A DNA stretch of 24,938 nt from positions 1 to 24,938 of the forward strand of contig MNYV01000135.1 in the NCBI GenBank assembly GCA_001873285.1, read 5' to 3'. The first letter of the stretch is position 1. Every line of letters starts with the position of its first letter. Below are positions 15,307 through 22,641 of the stretch, piece after piece. The DNA comes from Nitrospirae bacterium CG2_30_53_67 (GTDB lineage Bacteria > CG2-30-53-67). The notes under the pieces are model-generated. The model saw only the letters and a list, made by a program, of their open reading frames with translations. It did not search any database and had not been told where the DNA came from. The position numbers were made by a program, and so were the translations under genes.

Positions 15307-16432
15307 GTCGATTCTTCCTTTTGCACTTCGGGCAGGTCTCCTGATGACAGGCCCTGCAATATGGCCGGCCGCAGGACAAACACGCGGCAAAACATCTTCC
15401 ACAAACGATGTGCAGTCTGTCGTCGCAGACAAAATAGCCGCCGCGTGGATGAAAGCACGATTCGCACGGCAGCGGGTCCAATCCGCCCGAGAGCGGATTA
15501 TAAGTAAGCGGGAAACCCCTTTCCGCAAGCCGCCGCTTGACGGTAATCCGGAACACAGGCGCCCGCGTGTCAATGGTGACCGCCGCAATGGGCTCGATCC
15601 GAATGTTCAGGGCGTACTTGGTGATCAGATCCTGGATCTTTCCTTGCCGCTCCATATCGATCACATTCAGTTTATCCGCCAGGCTGCCCGTGACACCGCC
15701 GTTTCTGCGTCCGATCTTCCGTTCGATTTCGTCTCTGAGAGCCTGATAATATTCAAAGACGCGCTTTACGTCCCGGTTGAGCCTCCGTTCAAGACTCCTG
15801 ATGAACTCCCCCTGGCGCTCCTGCACGATATGCGCGCCGGCGATGCACGCCGACCGGAACGCCTCTTCCGGAAGATCGGATTTCTGCGGCGGTCGTTCGG
15901 TATCGCCGCCCTCCGCATAGGGCTCAAACAGGTTTGCCGTGAGATCCCTCATCCCGCCCTCTACGGTCATCGTCGCACTATTCATGCCGTTTACCAGGAC
16001 CGGCACAATGCCCTCGTGCTTTTCGTCGGACAAGGCAGCAAACTTCAGAAGGACGAGCAGATACGAAACGCCGGTGATCTCCACCTTGTCCATGCGAAAG
16101 ACGGCGTTTTGAAAAACGACCCTTTTTCCAATGAGCCGCGCCGTTTTCCCGACATTCGGAAGCGCGGCATCCAGCCGGGCCGAGGCCACCCTCACTCTTC
16201 CGGCAAACAGCTTGTTCACGGAGCTGAAAAACTCCGAATCATAGGTCGCAGGAACTGCCGACCCGCATGCGCTGCCGTACGAGAATCCGAGCCTCGTGTA
16301 CTCAGGCACGCCCAGCACCGCCGTGATTTCCGGCGGGACAACGGCATCAAGGCAGTCATCCCCTGCCTTGTCCACAATCGCGCCGTGATACGAAAGTATC
16401 TCGGCTATGACGTCAGGCAGCGACTTGTACAT
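15287..16432 (-). CDS. Unrecognised protein with C-terminal multi-Cys zinc module
   Basis: I do not recognise this 381-aa family. ATG 16432 is preferred (GGGAGAGGGGACGC before it) over ATG 16507, which would overlap the helicase gene. Residues about 200-300 are helical and charged (ERRLNRDVKRVFEYYQALRD) and could form a coiled coil. Residues 322-375 contain a dense Cys/His module: CESC, then CDD, HIVCGRCFAACLSCGRPYC and CHQETCPKC, spaced like a RING/LIM-type double zinc site. No catalytic motif is visible. It lies between an SNF2 ATPase and a STAS-like protein with overlapping ends, so it probably works with them, perhaps as an adaptor or nucleic-acid-binding subunit. Confidence 0.7.
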   Translation of the reverse strand: MYKSLPDVIAEILSYHGAIVDKAGDDCLDAVVPPEITAVLGVPEYTRLGFSYGSACGSAVPATYDSEFFSSVNKLFAGRVRVASARLDAALPNVGKTARLIGKRVVFQNAVFRMDKVEITGVSYLLVLLKFAALSDEKHEGIVPVLVNGMNSATMTVEGGMRDLTANLFEPYAEGGDTERPPQKSDLPEEAFRSACIAGAHIVQERQGEFIRSLERRLNRDVKRVFEYYQALRDEIERKIGRRNGGVTGSLADKLNVIDMERQGKIQDLITKYALNIRIEPIAAVTIDTRAPVFRITVKRRLAERGFPLTYNPLSGGLDPLPCESCFHPRGGYFVCDDRLHIVCGRCFAACLSCGRPYCRACHQETCPKCKRKNRHEIRSL

Positions 16433-16496
16433 GCGTCCCCTCTCCCGGCTGTGTTCCCTTTTGACTTCCCGCTCTGAACCCGGACCTCCGACCTTG

Positions 16497-18794
16497 CTAC
16501 ATCTCATAATCCTCGCCGAATATCTCGCTCTCCGCAGTCTTAGCCGTCAAGTACTCCTCTTTGGCCTTGATAAGATCCTTTCCCAAACGCGCGAATCCAT
16601 CCTGAAGCCCGGATGTCCCAGCAGTCTTCGACCAGAGATCCAGAATGATCTCCTCAAAATCCCTCTCCTCTTTTAGGTGGCCCAGGATCGGCTCGATCTC
16701 GCCGATGACCATCTCGAACATGTTGATCTTCGAGTCCAGGATCTCGATGATGTAGTCCTCAATGGTCTCCTTGACAGACAGGTTGAAAATGAAGACGTCC
16801 CGGGTCTGGCCGATCCGGTGGAGCCGTCCGATACGCTGTTCGATGCGCATGGGGTTCCAGGGGAGGTCGAAGTTGATGATGGTGTTGCAAAACTGCAGAT
16901 TCCTCCCTTCACCCCCTGACTCCGTGGAGATGAGGACCGGAACGTCGTTTTTGAACGCCTCGATCGCGGCGTCCTTTGCCTTGGAAGGCAGGTCTCCTCG
17001 GAACATCACCGAGGGGATATCATGACGGTCGAGAAGATCGGCAATGTAATCCATGCTTTTGATGAACTGGGTAAAGATGACCTTCTTTTCGCCCGGATTT
17101 TTTGCGAGGATCTCCATCAGCGCCCGCCCCTTGCCGATCTCCCCAAGACCGTCAATGCCCTCCAGAATATCCTCTGCGCCGATTCTCCCGTTCATGGCCA
17201 GAAGCGTCTGCTTCAGGGCAAAGAAGCTGCTTCCCGCCTCCCGCAGCAAAAGATAGATCGTCTGTTTTTTAAAATCCTGTCTTCTCAGGAACCCGTCAAG
17301 ACGAGCATAGACGTCCTTCTCTATTTCCGAAGGTTCCACCCGGATGGTCGCAGCGAACCGTTTCGGGAGCTTGAGGTCAATGGCGCTCCGGGTGTTTCTG
17401 ATCATGACGTCGCGCAGGAGCTCCCGCAGCCGGTCCTTGTCCGCCGTGTCCTTGAGGTTCCCCTTCCGGAGATATTCCGCCTTAAATTGCTTCTCCGTCT
17501 TGAACTGTCCGGGCTTGAGTATGGTAATCAGATTGAACAACTCGATGAGATGGTTCTGAACCGGCGTGGCCGTGAGCAGCAGGATGAATTTCTTCTGAAG
17601 CTTGTTCACCAGCTTCCAAGAAAGCGTAGAACGGTTCCGAAGGTGATGCGCCTCATCCACGACCACGAGATCGTAAAACGGCTCCGCAGCCCGCGGCATG
17701 TTCTTGGCGCTCTTGGCCGTATTCAGCGAGGCGATGATCAGCCGCTTCTTCCAGAAGCCATCCGGGTCTTCTGCGAATGCGCCGTCATCCGTGGTCACAA
17801 ACTCGAGGCCGAACTTGGCCTGCATCTCCTCCTTCCACTGCGAGACCAGCGGCGCCGGTGTGAGAACGAGGACGTTTCTTGCCATTCCCCGCATCAGGTA
17901 TTCTTTGATGATCATCCCGGCCTCAATGGTCTTGCCCAGCCCCACCTCGTCGCACAAGAGCGCCCGCCCGTGAAACTGTTTGAGCACCTTCTTGGCGGTC
18001 TCGATCTGGTACCAGTACTTTTCAACCGACACCATCGCGCTCAAACATAAAAGGTCATCGAACCCGCTCTGGACCGTGAGATAGGCGTAATCAATGTAGA
18101 GGAGGATCTCTTTGAGGGAAGACCGGCCCGATGTGACGAAGGACGATATGAGATCTTCCCGCAAAGGCTCGATTCTGACCGGGACGGAATATGCCGGAAG
18201 AGGAGTGACCGCCGGCGGCGCGGACGTGGGAGCAGAGGCCTTGCGCGCTTCCCGTCCTGCGGCAGGGCTTCCGCCTGTTCCTTTTTCTCCCGGTTCTCTG
18301 CCCGGCCCAGCGGTCCGAGATTCCGGCGTCCGCTCCGATTCCTGCTTTTCCGGATGGATGCTTAGGTTCGAGAACCGAGACGCATGTTTGCTTGCCGTCT
18401 CATGCTCCTTGTATCGTATAAAGGCATCCAGATCGGACAGTGCCCGCTTGGGACTTCGATCCGCGCGTCTGCCCGGCTGAATCTTCTGCAATGCCCTGGC
18501 TCTATTCAGATGCACCCTTGCCTGATCGAGATTCCCCAGCTCCGCCTCCAGACGACCGAACAGCCACACATCGGACCACAACGGGCCGGCCTTCACGAGC
18601 TTGTTCAGCCAGCGTTTTCCGAGTTCGTAGTTCTTCCACTCGAAAACGCAGAAATCGACCATCTCACGCGTCAGCTCATCATCGGCAAATTGATCCAGGA
18701 GCTTCTCCATGCACCGGTAGGCCCGCCTGTATTCCTGCTTCCGCCGGAATTTCTTGTAGGACTTATAAATATCGTCGGGGGTTTCGAACAACAT
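16497..18794 (-). CDS. SNF2/HepA-type helicase-like ATPase with TPR-like N-terminus
   Basis: The 765-aa protein starts with about 110 helical residues of TPR-like spacing (EYRRAYRCMEKLL, LGNLDQARVHLNRARAL). A Pro/Ala/Glu-rich linker (about 140-205) follows. The SNF2 core has motif I DEVGLGKTIEAG (282-293), motif Ia LTPAPLVSQW, motif II DEAH (380-383), motif III LLTATPVQN, motif IV VIFTQF, motif V STESGGEGRNLQ and motif VI RIEQRIGRLHRIGQ. All catalytic residues are present. The RapA/HepA-like family translocates on double-stranded DNA and is common in bacterial defence islands. The start has GCGAGGAG before ATG. Transcribed first of the three-gene run, it is followed by the zinc-module gene. 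Which system it belongs to is unknown. Confidence 0.9.
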   Translation of the reverse strand: MLFETPDDIYKSYKKFRRKQEYRRAYRCMEKLLDQFADDELTREMVDFCVFEWKNYELGKRWLNKLVKAGPLWSDVWLFGRLEAELGNLDQARVHLNRARALQKIQPGRRADRSPKRALSDLDAFIRYKEHETASKHASRFSNLSIHPEKQESERTPESRTAGPGREPGEKGTGGSPAAGREARKASAPTSAPPAVTPLPAYSVPVRIEPLREDLISSFVTSGRSSLKEILLYIDYAYLTVQSGFDDLLCLSAMVSVEKYWYQIETAKKVLKQFHGRALLCDEVGLGKTIEAGMIIKEYLMRGMARNVLVLTPAPLVSQWKEEMQAKFGLEFVTTDDGAFAEDPDGFWKKRLIIASLNTAKSAKNMPRAAEPFYDLVVVDEAHHLRNRSTLSWKLVNKLQKKFILLLTATPVQNHLIELFNLITILKPGQFKTEKQFKAEYLRKGNLKDTADKDRLRELLRDVMIRNTRSAIDLKLPKRFAATIRVEPSEIEKDVYARLDGFLRRQDFKKQTIYLLLREAGSSFFALKQTLLAMNGRIGAEDILEGIDGLGEIGKGRALMEILAKNPGEKKVIFTQFIKSMDYIADLLDRHDIPSVMFRGDLPSKAKDAAIEAFKNDVPVLISTESGGEGRNLQFCNTIINFDLPWNPMRIEQRIGRLHRIGQTRDVFIFNLSVKETIEDYIIEILDSKINMFEMVIGEIEPILGHLKEERDFEEIILDLWSKTAGTSGLQDGFARLGKDLIKAKEEYLTAKTAESEIFGEDYEM

Positions 18795-18843
18795 TCCAAG
18801 ACTCCTCGCTTAGTGGTCCTTTTCGTAAATCAAGATTCACGAC

Positions 18844-19692
18844 TCATTCCAAATATTTAAAGTTTAGATTAAGCTTACTCTTCTTAATCTGTAAATCGAG
18901 ACTGAATATGTTGTTGATTTCTATTCCCAATGGAGTAAGAAAAACTCTATCATAGCTTAAACTCGACTTAATCCTATCTACCAGTCCTAATTCCATGCAC
19001 CACAGGTTCGAGGCCAAGTCTATATCAGGATTAAAATTGGCAATATAGTCTTTGCCATTCTGGGTCAAAACAATCAAATCATTCCGCGCTTCTATCATTT
19101 CAAAATCCAGCGCAAGTCTCAAATAGCACCTGAAATTTGTCGTTTGGGGTGAAGTGAAATATTTTGCCAATTCTTTCGAATTAAGAATCTCTTTAGAATA
19201 ATCATAGAAAGGCTTAAGAATTTTATTGAGCCATCTTAAATAACAGATGGTATAGTTGGATGGCTTGGGCAGGGCCAAGCCGAAGCTCAGACTTAAACGA
19301 TCAACTGTAGATGTATAAAGATTCTTTACTTCATTTAAAGAATAAGTCCGAACCAATACGTCATTTGCCAATCCGAAAGAATCAATCTTCTGCCTAATGT
19401 TCTTTTCGGCCTCAATAGCGTAAATCATGCAATATTCCGTATTCTTTACAAAGTTGACGTTCTTATAATTTAAGACTTGATCGAAGCAATAATCTATTTT
19501 GGCCTTTTCTTCCAAAAGTGTTTCGAGTTCTACAATCAACTGATTTCTTTTAATATCTTCCAGGATAAAATCTATCCTACCAAAGTCGGTTGAAACCTGT
19601 TCCCCCCTCTTGACCGCTATTTTAAAATTCAGCGCATCTGAAAGATAGTCCAAATTATTCAGCAACGTCCATTGAACAAGTGACTCATTCAT
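18844..19692 (-). CDS. Type II restriction endonuclease-like protein with ELE active site
   Basis: The 282-aa protein starts at ATG 19692, which overlaps the stop of the chimeric gene (ATGA); a TTG two codons earlier is possible. Residues 38-57 read FGRIDF...VELE, a PD-(D/E)xK-like pattern with D41, E55 and E57, where the lysine is replaced by Glu as in BamHI. The C-terminal half contains a winged-helix-like segment (KELAKYFTSPQ to LTQNGKDYI). The gene is clearly AT-rich compared with the GC-rich SNF2 gene next to it, a sign of transfer. Upstream lies a broken methyltransferase, so the cognate modification enzyme is missing or is one of the two intact ones in the island. The family name is uncertain. 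Confidence 0.65.
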   Translation of the reverse strand: MNESLVQWTLLNNLDYLSDALNFKIAVKRGEQVSTDFGRIDFILEDIKRNQLIVELETLLEEKAKIDYCFDQVLNYKNVNFVKNTEYCMIYAIEAEKNIRQKIDSFGLANDVLVRTYSLNEVKNLYTSTVDRLSLSFGLALPKPSNYTICYLRWLNKILKPFYDYSKEILNSKELAKYFTSPQTTNFRCYLRLALDFEMIEARNDLIVLTQNGKDYIANFNPDIDLASNLWCMELGLVDRIKSSLSYDRVFLTPLGIEINNIFSLDLQIKKSKLNLNFKYLE

Positions 19693-20474
19693 GACCAAAC
19701 ACCCACCTGATCGAACCCGATGGTCTCACAGAACTTGATGATCTCTTCTCTTATGGGTATGATCTTGTATCTCCCGTAATAGACCGAGCGCGCAAACTGG
19801 TCGCCGATGTTCACGCAGAGACGGCAGCCCTTGTGCAGTACCCGGCAGCACTCCTTCCAGATAAGGTTCAGGTTATTGATGTAGTCTTCGTAATTATCGT
19901 TGAACCCGATTTGATTTCCGTTGCCGTAGTCCTTCAGATGCCAATACGGAGGCGATGTGATGACAAGATGTATGCTCTCTTTCATGTCAAAACCCTTCAT
20001 TGATTTTATGTCGGCGGCACGAATCGGCAACCCGAGAGATTTGAGAACCCGTTGTCGCTCCGGCCAAACCGTTCCCGTAGTATCCAAAGTCTGGAACTCT
20101 ATCGCGACGAAGTCTTTTACCTTGCCGGCTTTAGCGGAAATCAGGAAGTAGTCCACGCTGCCGCCTGGTATCGACACTTCCGGGATCACATGGAATTCGT
20201 TTCCCGGCTCGTGCAGCGTCAGCAAATGAACGCAGTCTGTAAAAACTTGTTTGCGCTCCAACAGTCGGTTTGGGCAGATGATTATTTTTTTCGCATCTTG
20301 TCCGTATCTAACCGAGCAGGTTCCAATTGAAATGGCTGGCTGGCTTTTACGAACCTTGAAGCAGCGCGTGTTAGTGAACGGGCACCACTGTCTCTTAATA
20401 ATCTGTTCCCATTTAACGCCCTTTATCTTCTTAGTCGGGTAACCGAATAGCTCAAGCACTTTGTTTTCATTCAT
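19689..20474 (-). pseudogene. Chimera: N-terminal half of NotI-like endonuclease joined to methyltransferase core
   Basis: The open frame is 261 aa but joins two unrelated pieces. Residues 1 to about 163 match NotI-family endonucleases: LFGYPT, WCPF, GTCSV and IICPNR, with Cys31, Cys38, Cys53 and Cys67 forming the family's Fe-binding Cys4 site. The catalytic stretch is GGSVDYFLI...FVAIEFQT, ending at SMKGF. From about residue 165 the sequence is a DNA methyltransferase: SIHLVITSPPYWHLKDYG, then ECCRVLHKGCRLCVNIGDQFARS and FCETIGFD, breaking off at VGVWS before the rest of the fold. Neither half is complete, so neither activity is expected. The junction maps near base 19982. The stop overlaps the next gene's start. 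Confidence 0.75.
19871..19977 (-). repeat. Methyltransferase-segment repeat, copy in chimeric gene
   Basis: This 107-bp segment encodes TSPPYWHLKDYGNG to YINN and aligns without gaps to 21662-21768. The outer 54 bp (19924-19977) match the other copy at 53 positions. The inner 53 bp (19871-19923) match at only 42, and nearly all differences are at third codon positions. Beyond 19977 the similarity stops at once. Confidence 0.85.
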
Positions 20475-20486
20475 CGGATATTGGTC

Positions 20487-21566
20487 CTATAGAAGGATGT
20501 GACATCTGCGCTCCGCAATGCGTAGGTACTCTTGGGATAAGTCGATGCCTATTGATTTTCTGCCAAGTCGCAGCGCCGCGAGCATCGTTGTTCCGGTTCC
20601 ACAAAAGGGATCAAGCGCAACGCCGTTCCCGGGACAAGTAGCCAGAATGGGAATCTTGCAAAGGTCTTCAGGATAAGCGGCAAAGTGCTCGTCACGTTGC
20701 TGGGTGTCCTCGGGGAGGATATCCCATACATCTCTCGGTTTGCTGCCTTGAGGGTGATATCTCAGAAAATAAAATCCTTTTTCGGACAGTTCTCTGGCCC
20801 TCCCAGACACCTTTTCGGAATTCGAGTGCGTTGTGCGCTGTTGTCCTCTGATGATCATCCGAAAATCCGCGACCTTCCCCTTTCTCATATCGTCAAGCAG
20901 AGAGTTCAGCGCAAGAAGCGCGTTTTTCTTCTCCTGCGGCGTCAGTGCGGAAGATAGTTCTATTTGCCGCTTGTATCTCACACCGCTTACGCCTGTCGCG
21001 GATACAATGGCGCCGTTCACTACTTTACTTTTTTTCGGGTTTGATCGAATAGCATCAACATCGTAATAGTATCCCTTCGGCGACTTGACAAAATGAAAAA
21101 CATATTCATGGACATTCCCGAGCTTGTCGAGAGCATTGTCCGGCCCGCCCTTTACCTTGTTCCATATCACATCATTCCGGAGAACCCAACCTTGTCTGTC
21201 GGTGAGCTCAAAGGCTACTCTCCAGGGAATGCCTAACAGACGTTTGTTCTGATAAGTATCTCCGATGTTCAGCCAAAAAGACCCCGTGTTTTTCAGAACG
21301 CGCTTAAGTTCAAAAAATACCGCTGATAGTTGAAGGATATAATTCTTATAGTCGTCCTCAAGACCGATACCAGTGACGGCGTACTGCCTCTGACCCCAAT
21401 AAGGCGGACTCGTCATGCAGCAATCAACTGATTCCGCAGGGAAGGCTCTAAGCACTTCCAGTGCATTGCCGCAGATAAATAACGGGCGTACTGATGAGCC
21501 TCGAAGGTAATCCGCTAATTCCCGATCAACGGCATCTATGACTATGGTTGCTGCTTGTTCTCGCAT
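20487..21566 (-). CDS. DNA methyltransferase, N4-cytosine-type (TSPPYWGQR)
   Basis: The 359-aa protein has catalytic motif IV TSPPYWGQRQY at residues 52-62 and the SAM-binding motif I DPFCGTGTT near 319-327, the beta-class order. The TSPPYWGQR form is typical of N4-cytosine enzymes. Between them lie NTGSFWLNIGDTY, LRNDVIWNK and a target-recognition region of about 100 residues (about 190-290). All catalytic motifs are intact and the length is normal. The gene lies 12 bp upstream of the NotI-like chimera and is the natural partner of that endonuclease, so the NotI-like system seems reduced to its methyltransferase. AAAGG sits seven bases before the ATG. Sequence specificity cannot be read by eye. 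Confidence 0.88.
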   Translation of the reverse strand: MREQAATIVIDAVDRELADYLRGSSVRPLFICGNALEVLRAFPAESVDCCMTSPPYWGQRQYAVTGIGLEDDYKNYILQLSAVFFELKRVLKNTGSFWLNIGDTYQNKRLLGIPWRVAFELTDRQGWVLRNDVIWNKVKGGPDNALDKLGNVHEYVFHFVKSPKGYYYDVDAIRSNPKKSKVVNGAIVSATGVSGVRYKRQIELSSALTPQEKKNALLALNSLLDDMRKGKVADFRMIIRGQQRTTHSNSEKVSGRARELSEKGFYFLRYHPQGSKPRDVWDILPEDTQQRDEHFAAYPEDLCKIPILATCPGNGVALDPFCGTGTTMLAALRLGRKSIGIDLSQEYLRIAERRCHILL

Positions 21567-21605
21567 AGTATGCCTTTCTGTTCTGTTTAAGTTCTTTCGG
21601 TATTT

Positions 21606-21857
21606 TTATGATGCATTGCTACCTTTTTCACCGAACGCAGAGGGAATCATCGAGAACTTAAGATTGTTGATATAGTCCTCATAACTGTCGTTGAATCCGA
21701 TCTGACTTCCGTTACCGTAGTCCTTCAGTTGCCAATACGGAGGCGATGTGATGACAAGATGTATGCTCACTTCTTTCAGCTCTTGCATTCTGCGGCCGTC
21801 ACCGATGATAATGGTGTTTTTGGGAGACATATTTTTTACCTCTGCTTTAATAGCCAT
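21606..21857 (-). pseudogene. 5' fragment of a DNA methyltransferase gene
   Basis: From ATG 21857 (MAIKAEVKN) the fragment gives NTIIIGDGRRMQEL and SIHLVITSPPYWQLKDYG, the start of an N6A/N4C methyltransferase with motif IV. After YINNL near 21663 the homology stops, and an unrelated tail (FSMIPSAFGEKG) leads to a stop. Only about 83 residues remain and the SAM-binding motif is missing, so it cannot be active. The ATG overlaps the stop of the 88-aa gene. It is homologous to the methyltransferase part of the chimera at 19689-20474, which carries the continuation missing here. Confidence 0.75.
21662..21768 (-). repeat. Methyltransferase-segment repeat, copy in 5' fragment
   Basis: This is the partner of 19871-19977. 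The 54 bp at 21715-21768 differ by one base from 19924-19977, and the 53 bp at 21662-21714 differ at 11 positions. A contrast this sharp inside one codon-aligned segment suggests recombination or gene conversion with a breakpoint near 21715. Confidence 0.85.
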
Positions 21858-22113
21858 ATATCTTTTCGTATCTGTCTTCCGTCCACTCCCATATCGAGAC
21901 ATCGTGCTTGCCTGATTTGTTTATGCCCCCAGGTTCATAGCCACAGTCAGAGGCAATTTCTTCGAAAACTCTCGTAGCTTCCTCAAGTGAACCAAAATGA
22001 TTTACTTCGACTGCTACTCCTTGTTTGACCCACACAACTACATATTCTGCTATACATGGCTCCGGCATCATATAACAAATAACGCCATCTTCATTGATAA
22101 ATACATCATCCAT
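21847..22113 (-). CDS. Small unrecognised protein, 88 aa
   Basis: ATG 22113 is preceded by GGAGGAAAAGGAAAGG, a strong ribosome-binding region. The frame is also open to 22164. The product starts MDDVFINEDGVICYMM and looks like a small alpha/beta protein with strands (AEYVVVWVKQGVAVEV) and a helix (LEEATRVFEEIASD). It ends in an acidic, aromatic tail (IWEWTEDRYEKIYGY). I do not recognise the family. It is translationally coupled to the truncated methyltransferase. In-frame upstream, after a TAG, lies an 18-codon ORF with a perfect RBS, so this could be the remainder of a longer gene. Confidence 0.55.
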   Translation of the reverse strand: MDDVFINEDGVICYMMPEPCIAEYVVVWVKQGVAVEVNHFGSLEEATRVFEEIASDCGYEPGGINKSGKHDVSIWEWTEDRYEKIYGY

Positions 22114-22164
22114 TCCTTTCCTTTTCCTCCGCTGCAACGCAATATGACTGTTTTGGAAAATCAA

Positions 22165-22221
22165 CTACAACCAAGTAATACGACCAGAGAATTCGGAAAC
22201 CGTTCTCCAGTCATCCATCAT
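22165..22221 (-). other. 18-codon ORF with perfect Shine-Dalgarno, in frame with the next gene
   Basis: The ORF MMDDWRTVSEFSGRITWL starts at ATG 22221, five bases after AAAGGAGG, and ends in TAG at 22165-22167. The very next codon (22164) continues an open frame into the 88-aa gene. It may be a leader peptide, the start of a gene broken by a nonsense change, or a remnant. Its size alone is not evidence of function. Confidence 0.35.
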
Positions 22222-22344
22222 GTCATCCTCCTTTGGTTAGGGATTTGAGTGGACAAACATCGTAACCGAAGAGGCGACAGACCGCCAATACTTAACCCCA
22301 GAACTTGGAGGGAAGATCCTAACTCTTACAATTTAAAAATCGCC

Positions 22345-22506
22345 CTATCTCTTCTTGGTTCTTTTTTTCATAGCAACGTTTTCTGCCTTTTTCGTAGTCA
22401 GGTCACTACCCACCAATTCATCACAGATGTCAAACAGATGATAAACATCCCAGCTTGTCGCCTCAAATCTAATTCGTGCTCTTGATACGTACTTTTTACC
22501 GTTCAT
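22345..22506 (-). CDS. Small basic ORF, 53 aa, unrecognised
   Basis: ATG 22506 to TAG 22345-22347 gives 53 residues beginning MNGKKYVSRARIRFEATSW and ending in a basic tail (MKKRTKKR). GAGGG lies nine bases before the ATG. The middle (DVYHLFDICDELVGSDLTTKKA) could form a helix. The size and basic ends suit a small nucleic-acid-binding protein, but no family is recognised. It is in the same orientation as its neighbours, between the SfiI-like methyltransferase and the 18-codon ORF. Confidence 0.4.
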   Translation of the reverse strand: MNGKKYVSRARIRFEATSWDVYHLFDICDELVGSDLTTKKAENVAMKKRTKKR

Positions 22507-22510
22507 TTGT

Positions 22511-22540
22511 AGAAACCCTCAGGAAACCCCGTGGGTTTCT
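22511..22540 (-). promoter_or_regulatory. Two-choice hairpin over the RBS of the 53-aa ORF
   Basis: On the plus strand GAAACCC occurs twice (22512-22518 and 22523-22529), followed by GGGTTTC (22533-22539). In the transcript one AGAAACCC can pair with the near GGGTTTC (3-nt loop) or with the far one, which contains the GAGGG Shine-Dalgarno. The second fold would hide the RBS. It could also be part of a terminator for the gene upstream, though no U-run follows. Confidence 0.3.
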
Positions 22541-22570
22541 GCCCTTCGGGTCCCACTAAGGATAATTCCG

Positions 22571-22641
22571 GAAGCTGCGCGCCAAACAGCATGACGGCTT
22601 CATGCCACGTCCGTCTTGATCGGCTTGTTGGGGGCTGCTTC
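22571..22641 (-). other. Imperfect inverted repeat resembling an integron attC site
   Basis: The repeat spans the end of the SfiI-like methyltransferase gene. Nested pairs are GAAGC/GCTTC (22571-22575 with 22637-22641), GCCAAAC/GTTGGGG (22581-22587 with 22627-22633) and GACGG/CCGTC (22593-22597 with 22611-22615), around a 13-nt centre. Spacing and order resemble attC (RYYYAAC...GTTRRRY). Each core deviates from consensus at one base, and no integrase is in the window. The protein tail it encodes (PNKPIKTDVA) has the look of a cassette gene running into attC. Confidence 0.3.

Noticed and set aside
15305-16477. 390-codon plus-strand open frame opposite the zinc-module gene
   Set aside because: The minus-strand frame has overlapping start/stop coupling and Cys/His motifs, whereas this frame has only Arg-rich shadow sequence.
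17022-18050. 342-codon plus-strand open frame opposite the SNF2 gene
   Set aside because: The minus strand carries all SNF2 motifs in order, so this is a shadow frame.
22249-22485. 78-codon plus-strand ORF in the R-M island
   Set aside because: It is antisense to the 53-aa ORF, has no clear RBS, and its sequence resembles no family.
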